From: DRVV01 sp964487415
Lineage (GTDB): Archaea; Thermoproteota; Bathyarchaeia; Bathyarchaeales; Bathycorpusculaceae
DNA length: 64,000 bases
Direction of reading: 5' to 3'
NCBI GenBank assembly: GCA_964487415.1
Contig: CAZAPQ010000126.1
Location: forward strand, 6,437-70,436
The notes below the pieces were generated by a model that saw only the letters and a program-made list of their open reading frames with translations, searched no databases and had not been told where the DNA came from. This document shows, in pieces, positions 17,681 through 26,299 of this stretch. Position 1 is the first letter of the stretch; each line of letters opens with the position of its first letter. The translations under genes were made by a program, and so were the position numbers.

Positions 17681-18279
17681 TTTGCAGTGTTTCCTCTTTT
17701 CTTTAGAATCTTATATACATAACTGCTCCTTTGTATAACTGTAAGATTTGTAAGAATTGCTAGCAATATGATGCCAACTTCCAATGCCCCCGCCCAAAAA
17801 ATCTCCATTATGCTTGTTGTTGCAAGAATGATTATTCTCTCCGCCCTTTCTGCAACCCCCACAGTCTCCATTTTAACAGATAGGGCCTCTGCCCTTGCTC
17901 TGGAGTAGCTTACAAGTAATGAACCTACAAGCGCCGCTAGCCCCCACATGGGCGAGCATAATCCTCCAAGAATTACTCCCGCATAAATTAGGGCATCCGA
18001 GTATCTGTCCAATAGTGAATCAAGGAATCCTCCGAAGGGTGTTTCTTTTCCATATAGCCTTGCTAAGGCTCCGTCTAAGATATCGCAATATCCTGATAGC
18101 AACATAGAAATTACTGCTGGGATAAGGAATTTGTGTCCGTTTGCGTAAGCCGCTGCTGATAGAAGTGCTAAAGCTGCTCCAATAGCGCTTATGATGTTGG
18201 GCGTTAAACCTATCTTGTTGGCTATTTTTGCCTGTCCGGCTATGATTAACTGTACTTTAGCCTTAATCTTTGTCAGCAT
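17677..18279 (-). CDS. CDP-alcohol phosphatidyltransferase (archaetidylinositol-phosphate synthase-like)
   Basis: An integral membrane enzyme of polar lipid synthesis. The CDP-alcohol phosphotransferase signature DG(x)2AR(x)8G(x)3D(x)3D is present as DGALARLYGKETPFGGFLDSLLDR. About five to six hydrophobic segments follow in a 200-residue protein. By size and family the substrate is probably CDP-archaeol with inositol-phosphate (AIP synthase), but glycerol-phosphate cannot be excluded. Confidence 0.85.
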   Translation of the reverse strand: MLTKIKAKVQLIIAGQAKIANKIGLTPNIISAIGAALALLSAAAYANGHKFLIPAVISMLLSGYCDILDGALARLYGKETPFGGFLDSLLDRYSDALIYAGVILGGLCSPMWGLAALVGSLLVSYSRARAEALSVKMETVGVAERAERIIILATTSIMEIFWAGALEVGIILLAILTNLTVIQRSSYVYKILKKRGNTAN

Positions 18280-18360
18280 GGTTTCAGATTTCTGTGTCGC
18301 TAATCTTTATTTAAGATTGACGTATAATTGTTAGTTGTGATCATCCTTGGAGGACTTTAT

Positions 18361-18654
18361 TTGATAAGTGTGGATTGTTTGAAGGTTGGCGATAAGACTT
18401 GCTTCGGAGTTAGAGTTGAACTTCCAGACTCGCCGCCGCTGGTTTTGATTGTTACTGAAAAGGGTTTCATAATGTGCGGTTTTCTGAACGTTGAGGTTGC
18501 AGAGGGTTTTGGTGTGGCTGCCGCCGTGGTTGGTGGAGTTAAAAACTTTGATGATGTTTTAAGTGGGCAGATTAAGGCTGTTACCTCGAAGGCTAAAAGT
18601 CTCGGCATAGAGCTGGGCATGTCGGGTTTGGAAGCCTTAAAACGCATGTTGTAA
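18361..18654 (+). CDS. DUF1805 family protein
   Basis: A 97-residue protein; DUF1805 pattern PLVLIVTEKGFIMCGFLNVEVAE followed by GVAAAVVGGVKNFDDVL. The start is TTG 18361, seven bases after GGAGG at 18349-18353; an upstream in-frame start at 18328 would lie ahead of that SD. Unknown function; a small alpha/beta fold is expected. No operon partner. Confidence 0.78.
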   Translation: MISVDCLKVGDKTCFGVRVELPDSPPLVLIVTEKGFIMCGFLNVEVAEGFGVAAAVVGGVKNFDDVLSGQIKAVTSKAKSLGIELGMSGLEALKRML

Positions 18655-18867
18655 GATGCTAAATTTTAGCTGGGATGCGAACTAACAAAATTGATAATCT
18701 CCCTATTTTCTTGAAAACAGCAAATATGGTCGCCCCTTATCGCGTAACGTAAACTATTAAGAGCATCAATTAACGAGGCGGCTCTATGTTCTTTTTTTAT
18801 TCACTTTCTGTACTTGTTTTAGACATTTTATCCGATTAACTATTGTTTCTGGCTTTTTTATGTTTAA

Positions 18868-18879
18868 GCTTATAAATAC
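18868..18879 (+). promoter_or_regulatory. TATA box for the uracil-DNA glycosylase gene
   Basis: GCTTATAAATAC. It overlaps the most upstream in-frame ATG (18880), so that ATG cannot be the translation start. Transcription should begin near 18899, next to GTG 18904, which suggests a leaderless mRNA. Confidence 0.6.
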
Positions 18880-18903
18880 ATGCTGATGGAAACTAATTTT
18901 GGT

Positions 18904-19506
18904 GTGTCTTGCTTGTCTTTAAATGATGTTTTGGAAATGGTGGCTTCGGAGGTTAAGACGTGTACTAAATGTTCTCTTTGGCGTAACCGTAAAAACGCTG
19001 TTCCCGGTGAGGGAAATCCTAGCGCCAAAGTGGTGTTTGTGGGTGAGGCTCCAGGTTACTGGGAAGACGTTAAAGGTAAACCTTTCGTCGGTTCTGCTGG
19101 AAAATTTTTAGATATGCTTTTGGCTGAGGCTGGCCTTTCCCGAGGTGAAGTCTTCATAGGTAATGTTTTGAAGTGTAGGCCTCCAGGTAACAGGGAACCG
19201 TCCCAAGAGGAAATTAGGGCCTGCACGCCTTATTTGGATAGGCAGATAGTTGCCATAAAGCCAAAAATCATAGTAACCCTTGGTAATTATTCCACTGCCT
19301 ACATTTTCTCTAAGGCTGGGCTTGCATTTAGCGGCATAACCCGTGCTCGCGGGGTTTTCTATGAAGCGAATATTCTGGGTCTACTTGTTACGTTTTTTCC
19401 AACATTGCATCCAGCAGCCGGGCTTTACAGCGCCGCATACAAGCAGCTTCTCATGGCGGATTTTAGAAAACTCGGAGCGAGGCTTAATGAGTTGGGGCTG
19501 GCCTAA
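18904..19506 (+). CDS. udg: uracil-DNA glycosylase, family 4 (Fe-S)
   Basis: Excises uracil from DNA and thereby counters cytosine deamination at high temperature. Motif A is VGEAPGYWEDVKGKPFVGSAGK, and motif B reads TLHPAAGLYS. Four cysteines (CTKC near the N-terminus, plus C in NVLKCRPP and in RACTPY) fit the family 4 iron-sulfur cluster. The start is placed at GTG 18904, because the ATGs at 18880 and 18886 overlap or abut the TATA box. It gives 200 residues. The 3' end overlaps the convergent DUF72 gene by four bases. Confidence 0.92.
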   Translation: MSCLSLNDVLEMVASEVKTCTKCSLWRNRKNAVPGEGNPSAKVVFVGEAPGYWEDVKGKPFVGSAGKFLDMLLAEAGLSRGEVFIGNVLKCRPPGNREPSQEEIRACTPYLDRQIVAIKPKIIVTLGNYSTAYIFSKAGLAFSGITRARGVFYEANILGLLVTFFPTLHPAAGLYSAAYKQLLMADFRKLGARLNELGLA

Positions 19507-20435
19507 TCCATTTTAATGGCGGACTTTAAGGCTCTAAGCAGTTCTTCGACGTTCCCAAAAGTTTTTGAAGGCAGTTTAGCCAGTAACTCTGCAAGCCGAA
19601 CCTGTTTTCCCTCCTCAATTTCTACAAGTCTCCACCCGATTTTTTTAACTAGTACACTTTTAGGCGCTGGATAACGCGTTTTCTCCACAACACTTCTAAC
19701 GGAATCCAACCCAACTGAACCTGTGATTTTTGGAAAACTTCCTTTAGATAGATAATGCATAAAACGCAGGCCATCCTCAAACATGGAAAGATTATTAAAA
19801 AGTACATAAACTATTTTGCCCTCATCTTCAAAGGGTTTAACGAGTTCCAAAAGCCTTTGCAGTTCTACGTCACTGTACTGGTAGTAGTAAAGCTCCTCGC
19901 CCAAGCCATGAAGCCTAAAGTAGGCTATTTTGCTGGTATATGCTGGCATAAGCCTAAACGGATCCGTCACATGCACCACATCTAGTGCGCTTAAGATTTC
20001 GCCAAGTTTTTCATGTATTTCCTGCTTTTCCCACTCCGGTCCACGGGTCTCCCACATTAGAACCAGGTCTTCACGTTCTATTCCTTTAAAGAATCTTTCA
20101 GCAGCGTCAAGTTTATCTGGTCTAAAGGAGCCGGGTGTCTGAATAAGCAGTATCTTCGAATTTAATGCTTTGCATATTTGCTTCATTCGTTCAAAAGCTT
20201 GAAGACTAACGTCGTCCAACCTCATTTTAGACTTGTGACTTATATCCTGATGGGCTTTAACTGTGAACTCGAAGTTTTCCGGAGCTTTTTCACGCCAGCC
20301 TTTCACCGTTTCTATTCGCGGGTATTCGTAAAAAGTGCTGTTTAACTCAACCAGCTTATAGTTTTCAAAATATCGTTTCATTGATGTTGGAAATCCGCAA
20401 CATCCAACTTTGATCATGGCATATGGGCCTGCCAT
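19503..20435 (-). CDS. DUF72 (YecE-like) protein
   Basis: About 310 residues of the DUF72 TIM-barrel family: VGCCGFPTSMKRYFENYKLVELNSTFYEYPR at the N-terminus, ENFEFTVKAHQDISH, and YFRLHGLG near residue 175. The family's activity is unknown. Its ATG at 20435 overlaps the TGA of the upstream HTH gene (TGATG), so the two are translationally coupled; ATG 20417 is an alternative start. Confidence 0.85.
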   Translation of the reverse strand: MAGPYAMIKVGCCGFPTSMKRYFENYKLVELNSTFYEYPRIETVKGWREKAPENFEFTVKAHQDISHKSKMRLDDVSLQAFERMKQICKALNSKILLIQTPGSFRPDKLDAAERFFKGIEREDLVLMWETRGPEWEKQEIHEKLGEILSALDVVHVTDPFRLMPAYTSKIAYFRLHGLGEELYYYQYSDVELQRLLELVKPFEDEGKIVYVLFNNLSMFEDGLRFMHYLSKGSFPKITGSVGLDSVRSVVEKTRYPAPKSVLVKKIGWRLVEIEEGKQVRLAELLAKLPSKTFGNVEELLRALKSAIKMD

Positions 20436-21226
20436 CAAGTGCTAACTTTTGGGGGCGGACGTAAATGCCTCCCCAGTTTTTTGTGTAGGGCTATTCTGTA
20501 AAGTTTTCTCAAAGACTTTATAAGCTGCTCCACGCTGGGCAGAGGAGTGTATAGCAAAGGTATGCGGTCATACTGTGCCAATCGGATGGAATACTCGTCA
20601 GGCTTAAATCCATGGTATACGGCAACTTTAGGTTTTAAGCTGCTCATCCTAACAAGCATCATAGGCGAAATTCTATTTTCAATATTTGTGAAAATGAGAG
20701 CTCTTTCTGTAGTGGCGCCAAAAAGTTGAGCATATTCAAAGCCGGAGAGGGTTTCCACAGCTTTCCCGCTATCTACGACAGTATACCCCCGAACCTCTCC
20801 AACATTAGAACTTGAGCATACAACGATTTCCCCTCTAATAGCCTTGCATAAGTATTCCACACGAACTGGCATGGGGAATTCCCGCAGATCCAAAACAGCC
20901 ATGCTTGGAGAGCTTGTTAAGATGGCGAACTCCCTTATGAAGCGGCCTCCACGTTCTTCATCAATTTGTAGAAGAGCCCAAATGAACTTTCGCACGAACC
21001 TCGTTCCCGGGTTTTTCCTTCTGCCGCTTTCATAATCACTTATAACCGAAGGTGAAAGAAGCATCTTCTCGGAGAGTGTTGCTTGGGAAACGGCAAAAAG
21101 CTCCCTCCATTTACGCATGGTCGCTCCTGGCTTATTTGAAAGGATAATCTCGCCGGCGATTCTCCTTGCTAGAACTTCGCGAACACTAGGAGATGTGGAC
21201 ATAAGATCGCTACCAGCCTGCCCCAT
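20435..21226 (-). CDS. XRE-type helix-turn-helix regulator with C-terminal ligand-like domain
   Basis: 263 residues. A helix-turn-helix of the Cro/XRE type covers about 38-75 (MRKWRELFAVSQATLSEKMLLSPSVISDYESGRR), followed by a longer domain with no motif I can name. Similar archaeal predicted regulators (COG1709-like) carry this layout. SD-like AGGGAG precedes ATG 21226. It is coupled to the DUF72 gene, which may be its target or functional partner. Confidence 0.8.
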   Translation of the reverse strand: MGQAGSDLMSTSPSVREVLARRIAGEIILSNKPGATMRKWRELFAVSQATLSEKMLLSPSVISDYESGRRKNPGTRFVRKFIWALLQIDEERGGRFIREFAILTSSPSMAVLDLREFPMPVRVEYLCKAIRGEIVVCSSSNVGEVRGYTVVDSGKAVETLSGFEYAQLFGATTERALIFTNIENRISPMMLVRMSSLKPKVAVYHGFKPDEYSIRLAQYDRIPLLYTPLPSVEQLIKSLRKLYRIALHKKLGRHLRPPPKVST

Positions 21227-21323
21227 TTTCTCCCTACGGAATCAAAAATATAAAGTATGCTAGCTATGATAATCTCATGTCACTTCCTATGGAATGAATA
21301 TACTATTTTGCATAAATCACAAA

Positions 21324-22217
21324 TTAAATGATGAAAATTAGAACTGTTCCAGCTACAACCATTACGGAGCCTAAACCGACGCTCGCTGTCACTTTTTCAT
21401 GCAGAAATATCGCTCCCAATAGTGTTGAAAAAAGCGGCGTTGTAGAGGAAATAGGAACAGCTTGCGACTCTGAGATGTAGGCAAAACTTAAGATCAGGAA
21501 AAACCACCCTATTCCTAAGGCGATAATACCTCCTGACAATATCATGGCTAAAACCTTTCTCTTTATCTTGAAAAAGCCTAAACCCCTATGAGTTATTGGC
21601 GCAATCACAAGCAAAATAGCGGCTATTGATATCACACGCAGAGTATTTATTGCCAACGCATGCTCAAGATCCGGGGTCTCTTGTAAGGCTAGATTCACCA
21701 TAAAAATGCTTATAGACCAAATGACCGCCGTAGCCAATGCAATAACAATTCCCTTAATTAAAGAGTCCTTCCGCTCATTTTCAACCCCTTTGCCTCTTTC
21801 ATAGCTTAGAAGCCATATCCCTAAAACAATCGTAAAAGCAGCTAAAACAACCTGAAATGTTACTTCCTCTTTAGCTAGCAAAACAGCCCAAATGATATTG
21901 AAAAGTGGATAGGTGCATGTGAGAGGTACAGCCCTACTTACTCCCAGTTTTTTCAAACTTAAAAGATAAAGGGTGTCGCCCAGTCCCAAACCCACAAGTC
22001 CACTTGTAGAGGCTAGTAAAAGTGCATGAATAGAGATGCTTGTTAAAGTTTTAAATCCAATTAAAGCTATGCAGAAAAGAAGAAATAATCCTGCCCCGAG
22101 GCACCGTATGGTATTGACTGGTAGGGGCTTAGTTTCGACTAAAGCTTTTTTATAGAGTATTGCTGAAGCAGTCCAACAAATAGCAGCGCCCAGCGCTGCG
22201 AATTCACCTATCATCAA
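21324..22217 (-). CDS. EamA/DMT-family transporter
   Basis: A 297-residue membrane protein with ten hydrophobic segments in two repeated halves of five, the drug/metabolite transporter layout. Each half ends with a helix-loop such as KKLGVSRAVPLTCTYPLFNIIWA and ISESQAVPISSTTPLFSTLLGAIFLHE. A 3-residue charged loop (YERGKGVENERKD) separates the halves. Export of an amino acid or other metabolite is typical, but the substrate is unknown. Confidence 0.9.
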   Translation of the reverse strand: MMIGEFAALGAAICWTASAILYKKALVETKPLPVNTIRCLGAGLFLLFCIALIGFKTLTSISIHALLLASTSGLVGLGLGDTLYLLSLKKLGVSRAVPLTCTYPLFNIIWAVLLAKEEVTFQVVLAAFTIVLGIWLLSYERGKGVENERKDSLIKGIVIALATAVIWSISIFMVNLALQETPDLEHALAINTLRVISIAAILLVIAPITHRGLGFFKIKRKVLAMILSGGIIALGIGWFFLILSFAYISESQAVPISSTTPLFSTLLGAIFLHEKVTASVGLGSVMVVAGTVLIFII

Positions 22218-22253
22218 ATCACCATTTATGCTTAGATGCTATCGCTAAAGCTG

Positions 22254-22266
22254 TTAAATACTTAAA
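22254..22266 (+). promoter_or_regulatory. TATA box for the B3/B4-domain gene
   Basis: TTAAATACTTAAA, about 33 bases before ATG 22293. The upstream ATG at 22266 lies within the box and is therefore unlikely to be used. Confidence 0.5.
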
Positions 22267-22292
22267 TGTTTCATAATATCTGTTCGGTTGAT

Positions 22293-22991
22293 ATGAACTT
22301 CGCAGTTTACTGGTGCGCAGAAGCCGTAAAACTGTTCCCCAAACTTTCTCTTGGAATCGGCATAATCAGAAATGTACATGTGGAAAGGGAAAACGAGAAA
22401 ATCAAAGAATTAAAGAGAATGGCTTACGAAGAGGTAAGAGCCAAATACGAAATTGAGAAATTAAAGGATAACCCTATAATAAGAGCCTATAGAGACTTTT
22501 ACTGGAAACTGAATATAGATCCAACAAAGGTTAGACCATCAGGAGAAGCGTTGCTTAGGAGAGTTTTACATGGCAATGAGCTTCCAGTAATATCCACAGC
22601 TGTTGATGCCTATAACTTAGCTTCTATGAAAACCATGATTCCGGTGAGCGGCTTTGACCTTGAAAAACTTAAACCTCCATTTAATGTGCGGTTTGCAAAT
22701 AGAGGCGAGGAGTTCCTTGGCATTGGAATGGAAAAGTCCATCACTTTAACAGAAAAAATGCTTGTTTTGTCTGATAGGGAAAGGATTCTGTGCATCTATC
22801 CCTATAGAGATGCAGACTATACGAAAATTACAGAGAAAACAAGGAATATTTTGATTGTTGGCTATGGTGTTCCCGGAATAGAACGGCAACAACTCTTGGA
22901 AGCTGTTGAAACAGCCTTATCCTATATCCAAGCAGTTTCAGGCGGGGAGATTGAAATGCTTAAGGTTTTTAACCCCTCCCAAAATGCATAG
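22293..22991 (+). CDS. B3/B4 (tRNA-synthetase beta-like) domain protein
   Basis: A 232-residue stand-alone protein related to the B3/B4 region of phenylalanyl-tRNA synthetase beta: NPIIRAYRDFYWKLNIDPTKVRPSGEAL and ELPVISTAVDAYNLASMK are the typical blocks. Such proteins are suspected tRNA-editing or amino-acid-binding factors, but no activity is established here. ATG 22293 is chosen on promoter spacing. It is followed closely by pyrF. Confidence 0.85.
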   Translation: MNFAVYWCAEAVKLFPKLSLGIGIIRNVHVERENEKIKELKRMAYEEVRAKYEIEKLKDNPIIRAYRDFYWKLNIDPTKVRPSGEALLRRVLHGNELPVISTAVDAYNLASMKTMIPVSGFDLEKLKPPFNVRFANRGEEFLGIGMEKSITLTEKMLVLSDRERILCIYPYRDADYTKITEKTRNILIVGYGVPGIERQQLLEAVETALSYIQAVSGGEIEMLKVFNPSQNA

Positions 22992-23002
22992 GGTGTTGTT
23001 AG

Positions 23003-23782
23003 TTGTTCTTTAAGGTTAAGATGGAGGAAACTTCAAGGTTTAAGGAATCTAATATTGTCTTGGCCTTGGATTTTCCTTTTGAGCGGCTTGAAAACCGTGA
23101 ATCTCTATATATTCGGGCAGAAAGCCTCATCGAAAGGGTGCATCCCTACATTTGCGCTGTAAAATTCAATCATCATTTAACGCTCCCTCTGGGCTTGTTT
23201 GATGGTATTAAAAGGCTGATAAAAAAGGCCCACGACAAGGGACTATTAACAATCATGGACTGCAAGATCAATGATATAGGCTCTACAAATGAGGTGATTG
23301 CTGAGTATTATTATGCGGCTGGTTTTGATGCACTCATAGCCAACCCTTTCGTAGGATGGGATGAAGGACTAGAACCAGTGTTCAAGGTGGCTAAGGCTCT
23401 CAATAAGGGTGTAATACTGTTAGTCTATATGAGCCACAAGGGAGTGGCTGAAGGCTATGGCCAAACAGTTCTAGATTATGATACAGGAAAGGAAACCCCT
23501 CAATATGTCCTATTTGCAAAAAGGGCTTTGAAATGGGGTGCAGACGGGGTCGTAGTTGGCGCTACATACCCTGAAAAGGTAAGGGAAGTTTTTGGGATGC
23601 TTAAAGATGAAGTTCCAATATATTCACCGGGAATAGGCGTTCAGGGAGGCAAAATAGAATCCGCCTTAAAGGCAGGTGCCCGTTATCTTATTGTTGGACG
23701 TGCTATAACACTTTCAAATAATCCTAGCGAATCCGCCGAAAAAATTAGAAATATTGCAAGAGCGCTTAAAAAGTCGGTTTAA
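23003..23782 (+). CDS. pyrF: orotidine 5'-phosphate decarboxylase
   Basis: Last step of UMP synthesis. The catalytic motif appears as MDCKINDIGSTN (D-x-K-x-x-D), VALDFP-like ALDFPFERL opens the barrel and SPGIGVQGG binds the phosphate. Length 259. The first start is TTG 23003; ATG 23021 is an alternative that would give 253 residues. The pathway partner dihydroorotase is encoded at 30370 but not in the same operon. Confidence 0.95.
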   Translation: MFFKVKMEETSRFKESNIVLALDFPFERLENRESLYIRAESLIERVHPYICAVKFNHHLTLPLGLFDGIKRLIKKAHDKGLLTIMDCKINDIGSTNEVIAEYYYAAGFDALIANPFVGWDEGLEPVFKVAKALNKGVILLVYMSHKGVAEGYGQTVLDYDTGKETPQYVLFAKRALKWGADGVVVGATYPEKVREVFGMLKDEVPIYSPGIGVQGGKIESALKAGARYLIVGRAITLSNNPSESAEKIRNIARALKKSV

Positions 23783-23784
23783 AG

Positions 23785-23937
23785 CTATCTTTCCCTTCGT
23801 TCCCATAATTCCTTCTTAAGCAGATCCCTTACAGCTGATCTTATCGCAGCGCTCCTGCTTGGGTACATGTTAGCCCTCACAAGCTCATCTAAACCTTCAA
23901 GATAGGCTTCAGGCAACAATACTGTAACAAGTTTCAT
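23785..23937 (-). CDS. ribbon-helix-helix (CopG-like) DNA-binding protein
   Basis: A 50-residue protein with the ribbon-helix-helix pattern: beta strand MKLVTVLLPEAYLEGLDELV, then YPSRSAAIRSAVRDLLKKEL. ATG 23937 is preferred over 23979 because a strong GGAGAAGGG lies right before it. The likely role is an autoregulating repressor. It ends three bases before the convergent pyrF stop and sits directly downstream of the hypothetical gene at 23989 on the same strand. Confidence 0.82.
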   Translation of the reverse strand: MKLVTVLLPEAYLEGLDELVRANMYPSRSAAIRSAVRDLLKKELWERRER

Positions 23938-23988
23938 GCTCCCTTCTCCTCGGCATATTATATACATATTATGCTGCAAATATAAAAT

Positions 23989-24345
23989 TTAATAGTTTCC
24001 CCAAACGACTTTTTCATTTACTTCTCGAAGGTCCCTCATTATTCTCTGAAATGTTTCCGATATATCTTCTACGCGCATTGCGCGTCGGCATAACCCCTCT
24101 TGTATTGTTCCGGCGGCAATCAATAGACTTCCAAGAATGTCGCTTATCAAAGGCTCAGGGAAAACTATTAATGCTAAACCGAGCTTGATGAGCCATGGTT
24201 TATTTCCGTTCTTCCATAGCTTTTTGGTAGTCCTGACCTCCTCCACAGTTTCCTTTAATATCCTCAAAAAATCCGTGTAACTCTCGCTCATTTCATTTGA
24301 TATTTTGGGTATGTTTGAAATTGCTTTAACATCATTTGATTTCAT
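23989..24345 (-). CDS. hypothetical protein with one hydrophobic segment
   Basis: 118 residues with no family I recognise. The middle has one hydrophobic stretch (IKLGLALIVFPEPLISDILGSLLIAAG, about residues 54-80), interrupted by Pro and Glu, flanked by charged helices. The N-terminal half could form a coiled coil (FLRILKETVEEVRTTKKLW). It lies 51 bases upstream of the small RHH gene, so the two may be co-transcribed. Confidence 0.6.
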   Translation of the reverse strand: MKSNDVKAISNIPKISNEMSESYTDFLRILKETVEEVRTTKKLWKNGNKPWLIKLGLALIVFPEPLISDILGSLLIAAGTIQEGLCRRAMRVEDISETFQRIMRDLREVNEKVVWGNY

Positions 24346-24595
24346 TTTGATCCCGTTAAGACTTTTTCGTTTCGGAAGAGAAAAACTTTAACGCCCAAGA
24401 GTCTCCTTTTTCGGGTTGCTTCGCTCAGCATGAAGCTTTAAGTTTTAAAGTTTTACTTCAAAATTGGGGCTTATTGTTATGGTTTTTGTACTGCGTATTG
24501 AAAATATTTGTTAAGAAGAATTTTGCAGCAACAAAAATGTTATTTTACAATTAGAAAGAATGTAACCATTGGTTTACCAATAGCAAGGTGTCACA

Positions 24596-25066
24596 TTGGG
24601 CAATAAGCATTATGGATTTATTCTGATATCAGATGAAAAATGGTGGCGGAGGCTTTGCGAAAGAGTTAAGGATCCTCGTGAAGTTTATGCGTTTGTACGC
24701 AGAGGCCAAGTAGGACCTGTTAATGCTAAAAAACTTCTTTTTTATGTCAAACGTCCAGTGATGCAGGTTCAGGGAACCTCGGATTTTGTTGAGCGGATAG
24801 CTGGAGACTGTCAAAAGCTTTGGGAAAGGTATGGGCACGAAACATGTCTAAAATCATATAAAGAGTACCTAGATTTTCTCCGCGGAAACAGCAAAGCTAC
24901 CTTCATTAGGTTCACAAACTTTCATAAACTTGAGATTCCTGTTTCATTAGAGCTATTGAAGAGAATTTTGGGATTTTCAGTTATGCCTAGAGGCGGTAAA
25001 TATATATGCTGGGAGGACGTGAATCAGATAACCGCTGAAGGATGTTTCGCCCATGGAAAGGTTTGA
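24596..25066 (+). CDS. PUA/ASCH-like protein, possibly DUF365
   Basis: 156 residues. The opening HYGFILISDEKWW and the KKLLFYVKRPVMQVQGTSDFVERIAGD block look like the beta-barrel fold of PUA/EVE/ASCH proteins, and the length and order fit DUF365; I am not certain. TTG 24596 follows AAGGTGTCACA, an acceptable SD. Its last 14 bases overlap guaA, so the two are translationally coupled. It may be an RNA-binding accessory protein. Confidence 0.65.
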   Translation: MGNKHYGFILISDEKWWRRLCERVKDPREVYAFVRRGQVGPVNAKKLLFYVKRPVMQVQGTSDFVERIAGDCQKLWERYGHETCLKSYKEYLDFLRGNSKATFIRFTNFHKLEIPVSLELLKRILGFSVMPRGGKYICWEDVNQITAEGCFAHGKV

Positions 25067-26255
25067 CCCCAAAGAATTTGTTGAGAAAAAGGTCGAGGAT
25101 ATTCGCAAAGAAATCAACGGTGAAAAGGCTTTAGTGGCTATTTCAGGCGGGGTGGACAGCACAACATGCGCTGTTTTGACCCGCAAGGCCATAGGCGAAA
25201 ACCTTGTTTGCGTATTTTTAGATGATGCTTTTATGCGTGAGGGTGAACCCGAACTAGTGGCTAATATTCTCTCAAGAGAGCCTTTCAATGTATCAGTGAA
25301 AATAGTCAATGTTCGCGATCGTTTTCTTGATGCTATGAAGGGCCTAAAGGATGCCGAGGAAAAGCGAAAAAAGTTTCGTGAAACCTTTTATACAGTTTTA
25401 AGTGAAACAGCTAAAAAAGAAGGTTGTCGCGTCTTAGTTCAAGGCACAATCCGCGCTGACGTTGTAGAAACCGTTGGTGGTGTGAAAACCCAGCATAATG
25501 TCCTCGAGCAGATGGGCATAAATCCGCTTGAAAAATTCGGATTTAAAGTTGTTGAACCTCTTCTTGACCTTTACAAAGGACAGGTTAGAATGGTTGCAAG
25601 ATACTTAAAATTGCCTCCAGAAATTTCTGAAAGGCAACCCTTCCCAGGGCCAGGCTTATCAGTGCGTGTTGTTGGGGAGATCCGTTTAGACAAGTTGGAC
25701 ACTCTGAAAAAGGCAACAGCCATTGTGGAGAGGGAACTTGAAGTGCACAGGCCAAGTCAATATTTCGCTGCAATAATTGATAATGAGGTGTCTTCGGATC
25801 ATTATCTTGACGCACATATAAAGGAAATTGCCGCTCGCTATCTTAATGTTCCACATAAAAACGTTGAAGTGAAAATCTTTAGGGACCGCGCCACAGGGGT
25901 AATAAATAAAGAAAGACGCTATGGAAAAATTGTCGGTATAAAGTGTAAGACAGAAAACGGCGGCGCCTACCAGCTTCCAATACAAAGAATAATTGCCCTC
26001 CAGTCAAGAATAATAAACGATAATCCCGATGTAACAAGGGTTCTCTATGCTTTGAAATACCTAACGGAACATAAGCCTTATATTATCAACATAAGGTCTA
26101 TTCAGACAACGGACTTTTTGACAGCTAAGGTTTCAGAAATACCGTGGAATACCCTTAACAGAGCTGCCACGAGGATTCTCGAAAGTTGTCCGGAAGTTTC
26201 TGAAGTATACTATGATGTGACGCCTAAACCACCAGCAACAATAGAAATGGAGTAG
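25053..26255 (+). CDS. guaAB: GMP synthase subunit B (ATP-pyrophosphatase)
   Basis: Converts XMP to GMP using ammonia supplied by a separate glutaminase subunit that is not in this window. The PP-loop is ALVAISGGVDSTTCAV at residues 26-41; QGTIRADVVE and QPFPGPGLSVRVVGE follow, and the protein ends KPPATIEME as expected of the dimerization domain. At 400 residues it is about 90 longer than typical archaeal subunit B. The extra residues lie between the PP-loop domain and the C-terminus (around 245-350). It overlaps the upstream gene by 14 bases. Confidence 0.93.
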   Translation: MERFDPKEFVEKKVEDIRKEINGEKALVAISGGVDSTTCAVLTRKAIGENLVCVFLDDAFMREGEPELVANILSREPFNVSVKIVNVRDRFLDAMKGLKDAEEKRKKFRETFYTVLSETAKKEGCRVLVQGTIRADVVETVGGVKTQHNVLEQMGINPLEKFGFKVVEPLLDLYKGQVRMVARYLKLPPEISERQPFPGPGLSVRVVGEIRLDKLDTLKKATAIVERELEVHRPSQYFAAIIDNEVSSDHYLDAHIKEIAARYLNVPHKNVEVKIFRDRATGVINKERRYGKIVGIKCKTENGGAYQLPIQRIIALQSRIINDNPDVTRVLYALKYLTEHKPYIINIRSIQTTDFLTAKVSEIPWNTLNRAATRILESCPEVSEVYYDVTPKPPATIEME

Positions 26256-26299
26256 TGGGTGCTAAACCTAAATAGTCCGATTCTACAAGTTTATGCTGG

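Noticed and set aside
18655..18867. Possible RNA gene before the uracil-DNA glycosylase
   Set aside because: No tRNA arm or box motif was found; it looks like a plain promoter-bearing spacer.
24346..24595. Possible ncRNA in the 250-base gap
   Set aside because: Only AT-rich sequence with a short hairpin (GCTTC...GAAGC) is visible; no C/D-box pair or tRNA-like T-loop is seen.
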